This document shows, one piece after another, positions 51,653-59,989 of a stretch of 64,000 nucleotides of DNA. Source of the stretch: Streptomyces nigrescens (GTDB lineage Bacteria > Actinomycetota > Actinomycetes > Streptomycetales > Streptomycetaceae); NCBI GenBank assembly GCA_024349765.1, contig AP026073.1, positions 1,302,001-1,366,000 on the forward strand, given 5' to 3'. Under the pieces are notes generated by a model. That model made no database searches. It had not been told where the DNA came from and worked only from the letters and a program-made list of their open reading frames with translations. How positions within the stretch are numbered: position 1 is the stretch's first letter; every line of letters starts with the position of its first letter. Both the position numbers and the translations under genes were made by a program.

Positions 51653-52855
51653 GTGCCGCGCACGCTGATCGTCGAGGCGGACGGCGGGTCCCGGGGCAAC
51701 CCGGGGCCGGCCGGCTACGGCGCGGTCGTCCTCGACCCGGAAACGGGCGAGGCGCTCGCCGAGGCCGCCGAGTTCATCGGCACCGCGACCAACAACGTCG
51801 CCGAGTACAAGGGCCTGGTGGCCGGGCTGCGGGCCGCGCACGCGCTGGACCCGGAGGCCCGTATCCAGGTCCGGATGGACTCCAAGCTGGTCGTGGAGCA
51901 GATGTCCGGGCGCTGGCAGATCAAGCACCCGGACATGAAGCCGCTGGCCGCCGAGGCCAGGTCGGTCTTCCCGGCCGACCGGGTCAGCTACGAGTGGATC
52001 CCGCGCGCCAAGAACAAGCACGCCGACCGGCTCGCCAACGAGGCGATGGACGCCGGGAAGATCGGCAAGCAGTGGGAGCCGCGGGACTCCCGGGCGGCGC
52101 TGGCCACCGCCACCGCACCCGCCCGCAGCGCCGCCGCCCGGGCCGCCGACGAGGCCGCCGAACGCGCGGAGCAGGCCGCGGCCCCCGAGGCGGCGGCCGC
52201 CCCGCCGGTCGGCTGGGGCGCCCCGGACCTCGGCGTCCCCGCCACGTTCGTCCTGCTGCGGCACGGCGAGACGGCGCTGACGCCCGAGAAGCGGTTCTCC
52301 GGCAGCGGCGGCACCGACCCCGAACTCTCCGCCGTTGGCCACCGCCAGGCCGAGGCCACCGCGGCCGCGCTGGCCGCCCGCGGCACGATCCAGGCCGTGG
52401 TCAGTTCACCGCTGCGGCGCTGCCGGGAGACCGCCCAGGCGGTCGCCGACCGGCTGGGCCTGGAGGTACGGGTCGAAGAGGGTCTGCGCGAGACCGACTT
52501 CGGGGCCTGGGAGGGGCTGACCTTCGCCGAGGTGCGCGAGCGCCACCCCGAGGACCTCGACGCCTGGCTGCACTCCTCGAAGGCGGCGCCCACCGGGGGC
52601 GGCGAGTCCTTCGCGTCGGTCGCCCGCCGGGTCGCGGTCACCCGCGACAAGCTGCTGGCCCGGTACGCGGGCAAGACGGTCCTGCTGGTCACCCACGTCA
52701 CGCCGATCAAGACCCTGGTCCGGCTGGCGCTGGGCGCCCCGCCGGAGTCGTTGTTCCGGATGGAACTCTCCGCCGCCTCGCTGTCCGCGGTCGCGTACTA
52801 CTCCGACGGCAACGCCTCCCTGCGGCTGCTGAACGAGACGTCGCACCTGCGTTGA
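51653..52855 (+). CDS. rnhC: Bifunctional RNase H / acid phosphatase (RnhC-CobC fusion)
   Basis: A 400-residue fusion. The N-terminal RNase HI domain (1-135) cuts RNA in RNA-DNA hybrids and shows catalytic acids in VEADGGSRGNPGPAGYG, ATNNVAEYKGLVAGL and IQVRMDSKLVVEQM. An Ala-rich linker (about 140-180) leads to a histidine-phosphatase domain of the CobC/alpha-ribazole phosphatase type, with catalytic FVLLRHGETALTPEKRFSG and VLLVTHVTPIKTLVRL. This fusion is characteristic of actinobacteria (Rv2228c). It starts at a GTG 3 bases after the zinc-ribbon stop. The CobC domain could also serve cobalamin synthesis. The C-terminal codons NETSHLR are the first unit of a 23-nt tandem array that continues downstream. 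Confidence 0.93.
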   Translation: MPRTLIVEADGGSRGNPGPAGYGAVVLDPETGEALAEAAEFIGTATNNVAEYKGLVAGLRAAHALDPEARIQVRMDSKLVVEQMSGRWQIKHPDMKPLAAEARSVFPADRVSYEWIPRAKNKHADRLANEAMDAGKIGKQWEPRDSRAALATATAPARSAAARAADEAAERAEQAAAPEAAAAPPVGWGAPDLGVPATFVLLRHGETALTPEKRFSGSGGTDPELSAVGHRQAEATAAALAARGTIQAVVSSPLRRCRETAQAVADRLGLEVRVEEGLRETDFGAWEGLTFAEVRERHPEDLDAWLHSSKAAPTGGGESFASVARRVAVTRDKLLARYAGKTVLLVTHVTPIKTLVRLALGAPPESLFRMELSAASLSAVAYYSDGNASLRLLNETSHLR

Positions 52856-52967
52856 ACGAGACGTCGCACCTGCGTTGAGCGGGCGTCGCACCTGCGTTGA
52901 GCGGGACGTCGCAGGTGTGTTGAGGGGGACGTCGTACCTGCGTTGAGCGAGGCGTCGGACCCGCGCT
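52831..52967. repeat. Six tandem 22-23-nt repeats starting inside the rnhC 3' end
   Basis: Units begin at 52831, 52854, 52877, 52899, 52922 and 52945. The first two are identical (GAACGAGACGTCGCACC then TGCGTT); later ones drift. Unit 1 is coding and contains the last codons; each following unit carries a TGA at the same place. Confidence 0.93.
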
Positions 52968-52992
52968 GAGAGGGGCCGGGCGGTCCTGAGGG

Positions 52993-53682
52993 TCAGTCGC
53001 GGAGTGCCGCCGCCTCGTGGGCCAGCCGCTCGACGCGCGACCAGTCCTTGGCGGCCAGCGCGTCGGCCGGCAGCATCCACGTCCCGCCCACGCAGCCGAC
53101 GTTGGGCAGCGCGAGGTACCCGGGCGCGGACGCCAGGGTGATCCCGCCGGTCGGGCAGAAACGGGCCTGCGGCAGCGGGGCGGCCAGCGACGTCAGATAG
53201 GCCGTCCCGCCCGCCGCCTCCGCCGGGAAGAACTTCAGCTCGGTGACGCCCTCGTCCAGCAGGGTCACCACCTCCGAGGCCGTCGAGACACCCGGCAGGA
53301 AGGGCAGACCGGAGTCCCGCAGCGCGCCCAGCAGCCGCGGCGACCAGCCGGGGCTGACCAGGAAACGGGCGCCGGCCGCGCGGGCCGCGGCGACCTGGCC
53401 GGGGTCGAGCAGCGTGCCCGCGCCGACCACCGCGTCCGGGACCTCGTCGGCGATCGCCCGGATGGCGTCCAGCGCGGCGGGCGTCCGCAGGGTCACCTCG
53501 ATCGCCGGCAGCCCACCGGCGACCAGCGCCCGGGCGAGCGGTACCGCGTCGGCGGCCTCGTCCAGCGCGACGACCGGGATGACCGGGGCGAGCCCGAGGA
53601 CCGACGGGACCGAGAGACCGGGGGCGGACGCGGGGCCAGGGGCGGAAGCGGGGGAGGAGGCGGCGCTAGTCACGCCGCCCAT
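52993..53682 (-). CDS. eda: KDPG/KHG aldolase (2-dehydro-3-deoxy-phosphogluconate aldolase)
   Basis: A 229-residue class I aldolase of the Entner-Doudoroff type, cleaving 2-keto-3-deoxy-6-phosphogluconate to pyruvate and glyceraldehyde-3-phosphate. The Schiff-base lysine is in VTELKFFPAEAAGG, the general acid/base Glu in LPAIEVTLRTPAAL, and FCPTGGITLASAPGYLAL is the phosphate-binding loop. GAGTLLDPGQVAAARAAGAR is also typical. No edd gene is adjacent, so a role in uronate or other sugar-acid use is equally possible. The N-terminus (MGGVTSAASSPASAPGPAS) is low-complexity; a GTG three codons in is an alternative start. Confidence 0.9.
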   Translation of the reverse strand: MGGVTSAASSPASAPGPASAPGLSVPSVLGLAPVIPVVALDEAADAVPLARALVAGGLPAIEVTLRTPAALDAIRAIADEVPDAVVGAGTLLDPGQVAAARAAGARFLVSPGWSPRLLGALRDSGLPFLPGVSTASEVVTLLDEGVTELKFFPAEAAGGTAYLTSLAAPLPQARFCPTGGITLASAPGYLALPNVGCVGGTWMLPADALAAKDWSRVERLAHEAAALRD

Positions 53683-53758
53683 ACTGCGCGCCGCACCCAC
53701 TCTGCGCAACGACCGTTGCACAGGGTGCAATGCACTGCCTCGGTGCCGGTCCTGGGCC

Positions 53759-54571
53759 CTAGAGCTCCGTGACGATCACATCGAGCGCCCACGGCTTGCC
53801 GCCCTTCGCCGGGGCCTGGGCCTCCACCGCGTAACCCAGGTCGCCCAGGGCCTCGACCAGCTCCGCCGGGCCCTGCGGCGTACGGCCCGCCGACAGCAGG
53901 TCGCGGACCAGCCGGCCCTTGGTCGCCTTGTTGAAGTGGCTGACGACCGTGCGCTTCTCCACGCCGTTCACGGTCTTCGACTGGAGCACCCGCACCGTCG
54001 CGGTCCGCCCGGCCACCTCGCCCTTGGGCTTCCACGCCGTCGCGTACGCCGCCGACCGCAGGTCCAGCACCAGGCCGGTCCCGGCCGCCGCAGGCAGGAC
54101 CTCCGCCATCGGCGCCCGCCAGTACGCGCCGAGCGCGCCGAGCCCCGGCAGCTTCACGCCCATCGAGCAGCGGTACGACGGGATCCGGTCGGTGATGCGG
54201 ACGGCGCCCCACAGCCCGGAGAAGACCAGCAGCGACCGCTCGGCCGCTTTCCGGGCCGGTCCGTCCAGGGACGCGAGGCCGAGCGCGTCGTAGAGCACGC
54301 CGGTGTAGATCTCGCCGGCCGGCCGCGTCCCGGCCGTCCGCAGCCCCGCGTTCTTGGCGATCTCGCCCTTGAGGCCGTCGCTGAGCCCGAGCACCTCCTG
54401 GGCCTTGGTCTCGTCCGCCGCGCACAGTTCGGTGAGCTCGCCGAGGACCGCCTCACGCGCGGCGGTCAGCCCGGGCAGCGACAGCGCGCCGGTGTCCAGC
54501 GGCGCCCCGGCCGCTCCCGGGGCCTTGCCTTCGGACGGCGGCAACAGCACGAGCACGGTGTTCTCCTTCAC
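53759..54571 (-). CDS. yaaA: Peroxide stress protein YaaA
   Basis: A 270-residue member of the YaaA/DUF328 (UPF0246) family. In E. coli YaaA lowers intracellular free iron and DNA damage during H2O2 stress. Conserved features are the opening VLLPPSEGKAPG, the central AGEIYTGVLYDALGLASL and LLVFSGLWGAVRITDRIPSY, then KLPGLGALGAYWRAPMAEVL and the late VVSHFNKATKGRLVRDLL. The protein is cytosolic. The start MKENTVLVLLPPSEG is well defined. It lies 76 bases upstream of the eda gene on the same strand but is probably independent. A short GCAAC-GACC-GTTGC inverted repeat lies in the gap at about 53705-53720. Confidence 0.92.
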   Translation of the reverse strand: MKENTVLVLLPPSEGKAPGAAGAPLDTGALSLPGLTAAREAVLGELTELCAADETKAQEVLGLSDGLKGEIAKNAGLRTAGTRPAGEIYTGVLYDALGLASLDGPARKAAERSLLVFSGLWGAVRITDRIPSYRCSMGVKLPGLGALGAYWRAPMAEVLPAAAGTGLVLDLRSAAYATAWKPKGEVAGRTATVRVLQSKTVNGVEKRTVVSHFNKATKGRLVRDLLSAGRTPQGPAELVEALGDLGYAVEAQAPAKGGKPWALDVIVTEL

Positions 54572-54798
54572 GGCGGTACGGGCGGGGGTGCGGCCCCCGG
54601 AAAGCGTATGGCCTGCGACGCCCGCCCCGGGAACCGCGGCCCGCCCCGGGGACCGCGGCCCACCCCGAGCCGCGCCTTCCGGACGCGCCAGGCGCGCTCC
54701 CTGGCCCGATCACAACGGCGCGCCACCCGTGCCGGGCGCGCTCCCCGCCCCGGTCGCCCCGCGCGCCACCCGCGCCATCCGGTCATACGCTCGGTTCC

Positions 54799-56283
54799 AT
54801 GCCCCGTCGCCATATGCATGTGACCGACGCAGCCGAGGATCCGCTGCGCGCCGCGCTGCGGGAGCTGCGGATCGATCTGGAGGTCCCGGACCACTTCCCG
54901 CCGACGGCCCAGGCCGAGGCGGACAGCGCGGCCCGGGCCCCGCGGATCCCGGCCGCCGACGGCGCGGTGGCGACCGAGCACGCCTTGGACGACGCCACCG
55001 ACCTGCCCCTCTTCACCATCGACCCGCCCGGTTCCCGCGACCTCGACCAGGCGATGTTCCTCTCCTCCCGCCCCGGTGGGGGCTTCCGCATCCACTACGC
55101 CATCGCCGATGTCGCCTCCTTCGTGACGCCGGGCGGTGCGCTGGACGCCGAGGCCCACCACCGGGTGACCACGCTGTACTTCCCGGACGAGCGGATCCCG
55201 CTCTACCCGTACGCGCTGAGCGAGGGCGCCGCCAGCCTGCTGCCCGACCAGGACCGCCCGGCCGTCCTCTGGCAGCTCGACCTCGACCCCGAGGGCGTCC
55301 TGGTCGCCGCCTCCGTCCGCCGCGCCCTGGTCCGCTCCCGTGCCCGCCTCGACTACGCGGGTGTCCAGCGGGCCATCGACGAGGGGACGGCCGAGGAGCC
55401 GCTCGACCTGCTCCGGGAGATCGGCCTGCTGCGCGAGGAGCTGGAGGTCGCCCGGGGCGCGATCTCGCTGCACGTCCCCGAGCAGGAGATCGTCCAACGG
55501 AACGGCCGCTACCACCTGGAGTACCGCGCGCCCCTGCCGGCGTACGGCTGGAACGCGCAGATCTCCCTGCTCACCGGAATGGCCGCGGCCGAACTGATGC
55601 TGGCCTCCGGCACCGGCATCCTGCGGACCCTGCCCACCGCCCCGGACGGCTCGGTGGCCCGGCTGCGGCTGACCGCCCGGGCGCTCGGCGTCGACTGGCC
55701 GCATCACACCTCGTACTCCGCGCTGATCCGCGGTCTGGACCCGCACTGCGCCTCGCACGCCGCGTTCCTCCAGGAGTGCACGGCCCTGCTGCGCGGCGCC
55801 GGCTACACCGTCTTCGACGGCGCCCCGCCCAGCGCCTCCGAAGCGCTGCACTCGGCCGTCGCCGCACCGTACGCGCACGCCACCGCACCGCTGCGCCGGC
55901 TCGTCGACCGCTACACCTCCGAGCTGTGCCTGGCCGCCTCCGCCGGTCACGAGCCGGCGGACTGGGTGCGCAGCGCGCTGCCCGCGCTGCCGCGCGAGAT
56001 GGAGACCGGCGCCCAGCGCGCCAACCAGGTCGAGCGGGCCTGCGTCGACCTCGTCGAGGCCGCGCTGCTGCGCGACCGGGTCGGCGAGACCTTCGAGGCC
56101 CTGGTCGTCGACATCCAGGAGAAGGACCCCACCCGGGGCACCGTCCACCTCTACGAGCCGGCCGTCATCGGCTCCGTCGAGGCCGCCCCGGAGGGCCCCG
56201 CGCTGCCCCTCGGCCAGCGCATCCAGGTCCGCCTCGCCGAGGCCGAACCGGGCCTCGAACCGGTCCGCTTCACGCCGGTGTGA
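54799..56283 (+). CDS. RNB-domain ribonuclease (RNase II/R-like)
   Basis: A 494-residue exoribonuclease. The RNB active site with its cluster of aspartates is TIDPPGSRDLDQAMFLSS (Asp75, Asp81, Asp83), followed by HYAIADVASFVTPGGALD, LYFPDERIPLYPYALSEGAA and the APYAHATAPLRRLVDRYTSE segment. It digests RNA 3' to 5'. Flanking cold-shock and S1 domains of full RNase II/R are lacking; the family member here is the short actinobacterial form. A -10-like TACGCT (54786-54791) ends 7 bases before the ATG, so the mRNA may be leaderless. It converges on the membrane protein gene. Confidence 0.92.
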   Translation: MPRRHMHVTDAAEDPLRAALRELRIDLEVPDHFPPTAQAEADSAARAPRIPAADGAVATEHALDDATDLPLFTIDPPGSRDLDQAMFLSSRPGGGFRIHYAIADVASFVTPGGALDAEAHHRVTTLYFPDERIPLYPYALSEGAASLLPDQDRPAVLWQLDLDPEGVLVAASVRRALVRSRARLDYAGVQRAIDEGTAEEPLDLLREIGLLREELEVARGAISLHVPEQEIVQRNGRYHLEYRAPLPAYGWNAQISLLTGMAAAELMLASGTGILRTLPTAPDGSVARLRLTARALGVDWPHHTSYSALIRGLDPHCASHAAFLQECTALLRGAGYTVFDGAPPSASEALHSAVAAPYAHATAPLRRLVDRYTSELCLAASAGHEPADWVRSALPALPREMETGAQRANQVERACVDLVEAALLRDRVGETFEALVVDIQEKDPTRGTVHLYEPAVIGSVEAAPEGPALPLGQRIQVRLAEAEPGLEPVRFTPV

Positions 56284-56346
56284 GGCCGTGGCGACGCCGG
56301 TCCCGGTCGTCGGTCCCGGTCCCGGCCCCGGACCCGCGCGCTGCCG

Positions 56347-57069
56347 CTACGCGGCGTCCGCGGTCAGCCCGTCCGCCGCAGGCGTCCGTTCGTCCGCCGC
56401 CACCCTCGCCGCCCGTACGGCCGCCATCGCGCCCCGTGCGTCGTCGGCATGGAACCGCACCGTCCGCACCTCGTCGCGGCGCCCCGAGAGCCGTACCGCG
56501 ACGACCGGCGCGGTCAGCTCGACGGTCACCGACGTCTGCCCGCCCACGGCCAGCGACCACACCCCGCTACCCCCGCCGCCCTTCCCGTCCCCGGAGTCCA
56601 TGCCCTTTCCGGAGCCCTTGCCCTTTCCGGAGCCCTCGCCGTCCTTGTCGGCCTTGCCGTCGTGGGAGAAGCGGAGGTCGTACCGGACGGAGGCGATCCG
56701 GTCCAGCGGGATGCGGATCTCCCGCCGCGCGCCGTCCCGGAGCAGCAGGTGGTCCGTGCCGAGCACATGGGGCCGGGTGACCGCGGCCGCCTGGAAGCCC
56801 AGCAGCATCAGCACCGTGTAGACGTCGACGACCAGCATCACCACCCGCGCCACCGGAACGTCGGCGAGCATCGCATGCACCCCGGCCGTCTCCACCACGC
56901 ACACGAACGTCAGCCCGTAGACGAGCGCCGACTGCGCCGCCGCGTACGGCAGGGCCCGCTCGCCCGCCGCCACCCCGAACCGCCGCCGCGCCACCCACCA
57001 CACCAGACTCGCCAGCCACCGCCCCTCATGCGCCAGCAGCCGCCGCACCCTCCCGTGCCGCCGCTTCAC
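56347..57069 (-). CDS. Membrane protein with Gly/Ser/Lys-rich insert, coupled to a MerR regulator
   Basis: A 240-residue protein of unknown family. Two membrane helices are visible (AAAQSALVYGLTFVCVVETA and ARVVMLVVDVYTVLMLLGFQ) after a basic N-terminus. The C-terminal half has a beta-rich domain resembling a bacterial PH-like fold (LLLRDGARREIRIPLDRIAS, then SVTVELTAPVVAVRLSG), interrupted by a Gly-Ser-Lys-Asp-rich repeat (GSGKGKGSGKGMDSGDG, about residues 145-165). It overlaps the MerR regulator gene by 4 bases (ATGA), so the regulator probably controls this unit. No catalytic residue is apparent. Confidence 0.75.
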   Translation of the reverse strand: MKRRHGRVRRLLAHEGRWLASLVWWVARRRFGVAAGERALPYAAAQSALVYGLTFVCVVETAGVHAMLADVPVARVVMLVVDVYTVLMLLGFQAAAVTRPHVLGTDHLLLRDGARREIRIPLDRIASVRYDLRFSHDGKADKDGEGSGKGKGSGKGMDSGDGKGGGGSGVWSLAVGGQTSVTVELTAPVVAVRLSGRRDEVRTVRFHADDARGAMAAVRAARVAADERTPAADGLTADAA

Positions 57070-57875
57070 CGGGCACGCTCCGCGACCAGCCGGATCGCCC
57101 GGCGCATGACCTCGGCCTGCGCGGGCGGGAAGTGCGCGTAGTACGCCGCCATGAATCCGCCGTCCGTCTCCCGGCCCGCATCGGCCGCGCGCGCCCAGTG
57201 CTCGCCGCTGACCTCGGCGACCACGGTGTCCGGAATGCAGTCGGCGAGCGCCCGCGCGACCCGTTCCACCCGCGGATCGTCCGCCGCGGCCTCCGCCAGC
57301 TCGTCGAGCAGCCCGTACACCTCGTACGCCCGCTCCATCGCCCCCGGCGCCGCGGCGAAGTCCCCGAGCAGGCCGGCGACCCGCTCGCCCGCCCCGTCGC
57401 CCGCCGACTCCAGCAGCGCCAGCACCTCCCGTTCCTTCGCCGCCACCGCGGGCTCGGGACCGGGGAGCGTGGCCGAGGTGCGGGCCATCTCCCGGAACAT
57501 CGCGGCCAGTTCGTCCGACACCGGCCCCTCCGCGGGCAGCCCGCCGTGCTCCTCCGCCTGCTGCCGCAGCGCGGCCAGCCGGGCCCGCCGCGCCCGGATC
57601 TCCGCCTCCTGGCGCGCCAGGTCGGCGTCCAGTTCGGTCAGCACCTCGTGCAGCTCGCGCCCGGAGTCGTCGGCGAGGACGTCCCGGACCTCCTCCAGCC
57701 CGAGTCCCAGCTCCGTCAGCCGGCGCAGCCGGGCGAGCGCGACCGCGTCCCGCAGCCCGTACTCCCGGTAGCCGTTGGCCCGGCGTTCCGGCTCGGGCAG
57801 CAGTCCGAGCTGGTGGTAGTGGCGGACGGCACGGGTACTGACGCCGACGAGACCTGCGAGCTCACCGATTCTCAT
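57066..57875 (-). CDS. MerR-family transcriptional regulator
   Basis: A 269-residue MerR-type regulator. The DNA-binding domain is IGELAGLVGVSTRAVRHYHQ, then LGLLPEPERRANGYREYG and ALARLRRLTELGLGLEEVRD, followed by a long coiled coil (LDADLARQEAEIRARRARLA). The C-terminal effector region (residues 125-269) is helical, with DELAAMFREMARTSATLPGP and FMAAYYAHFPPAQAEVMRRA, resembling TipA-like or multidrug-sensing C-terminal domains, but no Cys metal site is present. It is divergent from rnpB and coupled to the downstream membrane protein gene. The inducer is unknown. Confidence 0.9.
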   Translation of the reverse strand: MRIGELAGLVGVSTRAVRHYHQLGLLPEPERRANGYREYGLRDAVALARLRRLTELGLGLEEVRDVLADDSGRELHEVLTELDADLARQEAEIRARRARLAALRQQAEEHGGLPAEGPVSDELAAMFREMARTSATLPGPEPAVAAKEREVLALLESAGDGAGERVAGLLGDFAAAPGAMERAYEVYGLLDELAEAAADDPRVERVARALADCIPDTVVAEVSGEHWARAADAGRETDGGFMAAYYAHFPPAQAEVMRRAIRLVAERAR

Positions 57876-57975
57876 GCCGCCAGTAGAAACGTTGCCGCTG
57901 CGACAAGGTCAAGCGCGGCCCGGGGCTCCGAGGGCGGGACGCGATGCCGGGACGCGGGGCCGGTTCCGCGCCGGG

Positions 57976-57981
57976 TAGCAT
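57976..57981 (+). promoter_or_regulatory. Probable -10 element of rnpB
   Basis: TAGCAT ends 9 bases before the first paired base of the RNase P RNA, the expected distance for its transcription start. No clear -35 hexamer is visible. Confidence 0.5.
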
Positions 57982-57990
57982 GGTCGCCAC

Positions 57991-58401
57991 GGCGGACGAG
58001 CCGGCCGGACGGCCGCGTGGGGATCGGCAACGACCCTCCCGAGGAACGTCCGGGCTCCACAGGGCAGGGTGGTGGGTAACACCCACCCGGGGTGACCCGC
58101 GGGACAGTGCCACAGAAAGCAAACCGCCGGAGGCTTCGGCCTCCGGTAAGGGTGAAACGGTGGTGTAAGAGACCACCAGCCTCCGAGGTGACTCGGAGGG
58201 CTAGGTAAACCCCACCCGGAGCAAGGTCAAGAGGGGGCATCGGCGATGCCCCTGCGCGGACGACCGAGGGCTGCCCGCCCGAGTCCGCGGGTAGACCGCA
58301 CGAGGCTGTCGGCAACGGCAGCCCTAGATGGATGGCCGTCTCCCCCCGGCCCGCAAGGACCGGGGGCGACAGAACCCGGCGTACAGGCCGACTCGTCCGC
58401 C
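57991..58401 (+). ncRNA. rnpB: RNase P RNA, bacterial type A (rnpB)
   Basis: The catalytic RNA of RNase P, which matures tRNA 5' ends. The closing helix P1 is exact: GGCGGACGAG (57991-58000) pairs with CTCGTCCGCC (58392-58401). Conserved regions are intact: GAGGAACGTCCGGGCTCC (from 58041), GCCACAGAAAGCAAACCGCC (from 58109), GGTAAGGGTGAAACGG, AGGTAAACCCCACCCGGAGC, TAGATGGATGGCCG (near 58325) and CGACAGAACCCGGCGTACAG (near 58369). Length about 411 bases fits actinobacteria. The boundaries are set by P1, so true ends may differ by a few bases. Confidence 0.95.
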
Positions 58402-58671
58402 GCCTGTGGTCCTTCCGGCCGGCATGCGGCTGCAGCCGTCTGCCGTCCGTCTGCGCTCGTCCGGGTTCCCGCCGGGGTTTCCGCCCGGGCGACCGCGCCC
58501 CGGCGCCACCCCCGCGCGTGCGGCGGTGCGAACGGCTTCTCGGTTCGGGATCGCTCGTGGTGAAAACCCCTCAGGCGTGCGGGTGTGGACCAGCTCTCAC
58601 ATGGGTAACACGCCTTTCCCGTATGGGTGTTGCGGCGGGGGGCCGTGACTTCTGAGCGTGGGGAGAGCCGG

Positions 58672-59157
58672 ATGTCCGACCTGGCGACCGTATCGGCGGA
58701 GATCGCGCCTTACCTGACCATGGCGGCGAACAGCCTCGGTACGTCCGTGATCAGCGCTGCCCAGCAGCGGATCGCCGAGCGCACCGTGACGGCCGGGGAG
58801 GGGTTCTTCCGCCGGCTGCTGCGCCGCGGGGACGGGGCGGACGGGGATCCGGTCGGCGACGGTGGCCGGCTGGTCCTCGACCGGGAGCGGGCGGACGACC
58901 TCGACGGGCAGTTGGCGGCCCTCGGTGATGACGAGCGGCGGGTGCTGGCGGAGGCGGTGGGTGCCTGGCTGGCGGGGCCCGCCGACCGGCGGGACGGGTC
59001 CCAGCTGCTGCGGCAGATCGACCGGCTCGCCGGGGCCGCGGGCGGCCGTACCGTCCACCACCACGTCACCGCGACCGGCCAGGGATCGATCGCGGCCGGC
59101 GAGATCCACGGCGACATCCACATGGGAGGCAGCGCGGACACCCGGAACGGTTCATGA
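58672..59157 (+). CDS. Hypothetical protein with C-terminal HH-x-AT-SIAA motif (operon partner 1)
   Basis: A 161-residue soluble protein of no named family. The N-terminal 50 residues are helical and amphipathic (IAPYLTMAANSLGTSVISAA, then QQRIAERTVTAGEGFFRRLL). The middle is acidic (RADDLDGQLAALGDDERRVL), and the C-terminus is a Gly-rich motif, VHHHVTATGQGSIAAGEIHG, followed by DIHMGG. The same kind of motif opens the next protein (VHHSATSHGDHSIAAHDI). The start MSDLATVSAEIAPYL follows GGGGAG. It overlaps the next gene by 4 bases (ATGA). Short Gly-rich motifs placed at the C-terminus of one gene product and N-terminus of its partner recall amyloid-like signalling motifs of bacterial effector pairs; that link is inference. 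Confidence 0.75.
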   Translation: MSDLATVSAEIAPYLTMAANSLGTSVISAAQQRIAERTVTAGEGFFRRLLRRGDGADGDPVGDGGRLVLDRERADDLDGQLAALGDDERRVLAEAVGAWLAGPADRRDGSQLLRQIDRLAGAAGGRTVHHHVTATGQGSIAAGEIHGDIHMGGSADTRNGS

Positions 59158-59882
59158 GCCGGCCGGCGGGCAGCGGCGACGTCCACCACAGCGCGACCTC
59201 GCACGGCGATCACTCCATCGCGGCCCACGACATCAGGAACATCTTCATCAAGTGGGTGATGCACCCCAGCGCCCGCTGGCTGCCACTGCTGCTGGCCTGC
59301 GCCGCCGTGGTGATCGCCGGCACCGACTGGCCGGACGGGCCGGCCCGCCAGTACACCCTCTGGGGCCTGCTCACCGGTCTGTCGGTGCTCACCGCCGCGG
59401 CCCGCGTCCTCGACCGCAGCCCGCGCGACGCCCGGCTGGCCGGCGTGCTGTCCCTGGTCTCCGTACTGGCCACGGTCGGCGGCTGGCTGGCCTTCCAGAG
59501 CGTCCGGACGCACGGCGAGATCGATGTGACCGGGCAGGTCCGTGCGGAGGGCAGCCAGCCGCTGGACGACGCCGCGCACCGCACGCTCACCCTCCGGCTC
59601 GACGCCCGCGCCCTGGCGGAGCCGCGGAACGCGCTGCGGCTGACGCTGGCCATCACCGACCACGACCCGGCCGGCCCGACCTGCCTGCCGGACACCCGCG
59701 CCACGCTCTCGCTGCTCACCGCGGGGACCGCGGACCGCACCGCGGACCTCCGGCCCGGCGGCACCGCCGACTTCGCCCTGGGAGCCCGGACCACGACGGT
59801 GACGATCGGCGTCCGGCTGCACACCGGCCGCGGCTGCCGGATGGACGTACGGACCACCGGCGCGGTGTTGCATGACCAGTGA
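59154..59882 (+). CDS. Membrane protein with N-terminal HH-x-AT-SIAA motif (operon partner 2)
   Basis: A 242-residue protein. It begins with VHHSATSHGDHSIAAHDI, close to the C-terminal motif of the upstream protein, then three transmembrane helices (WLPLLLACAAVVIAGTDWPD, YTLWGLLTGLSVLTAAARVL, LAGVLSLVSVLATVGGWLAF). A beta-rich C-terminal domain of about 120 residues follows (EIDVTGQVRAEGSQPLD, RTLTLRLDARALAEP, VTIGVRLHTGRGCRMDVRT), which with three helices would lie on the opposite side from the motif. Two cysteines (PTCLPD and GRGCRMD) could form a disulfide there. It is coupled to the upstream gene by ATGA. No known family; function unknown. Confidence 0.75.
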   Translation: MSRPAGSGDVHHSATSHGDHSIAAHDIRNIFIKWVMHPSARWLPLLLACAAVVIAGTDWPDGPARQYTLWGLLTGLSVLTAAARVLDRSPRDARLAGVLSLVSVLATVGGWLAFQSVRTHGEIDVTGQVRAEGSQPLDDAAHRTLTLRLDARALAEPRNALRLTLAITDHDPAGPTCLPDTRATLSLLTAGTADRTADLRPGGTADFALGARTTTVTIGVRLHTGRGCRMDVRTTGAVLHDQ

Positions 59883-59989
59883 CGCACCGTCAGGTCAGCC
59901 GCGGTGCCCTACGGACCTCAGGGAGTGACGCGGATCCCGTAAGAAGCAGATGCGCGCCGGAAGCAGAACCGTCGGAACGGGGGAGACCG

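Noticed and set aside
52831-52967. Possible CRISPR array
   Set aside because: The 22-23-nt units are contiguous with no spacers and there are no cas genes.
59880-59893. Fifth copy of the CTGACnnnCCGTCAG dyad (TGACGCACCGTCAG)
   Set aside because: It overlaps the stop codon of the gene at 59154-59882, one arm is imperfect, and the downstream lipoprotein gene has no sterol link; probably chance.
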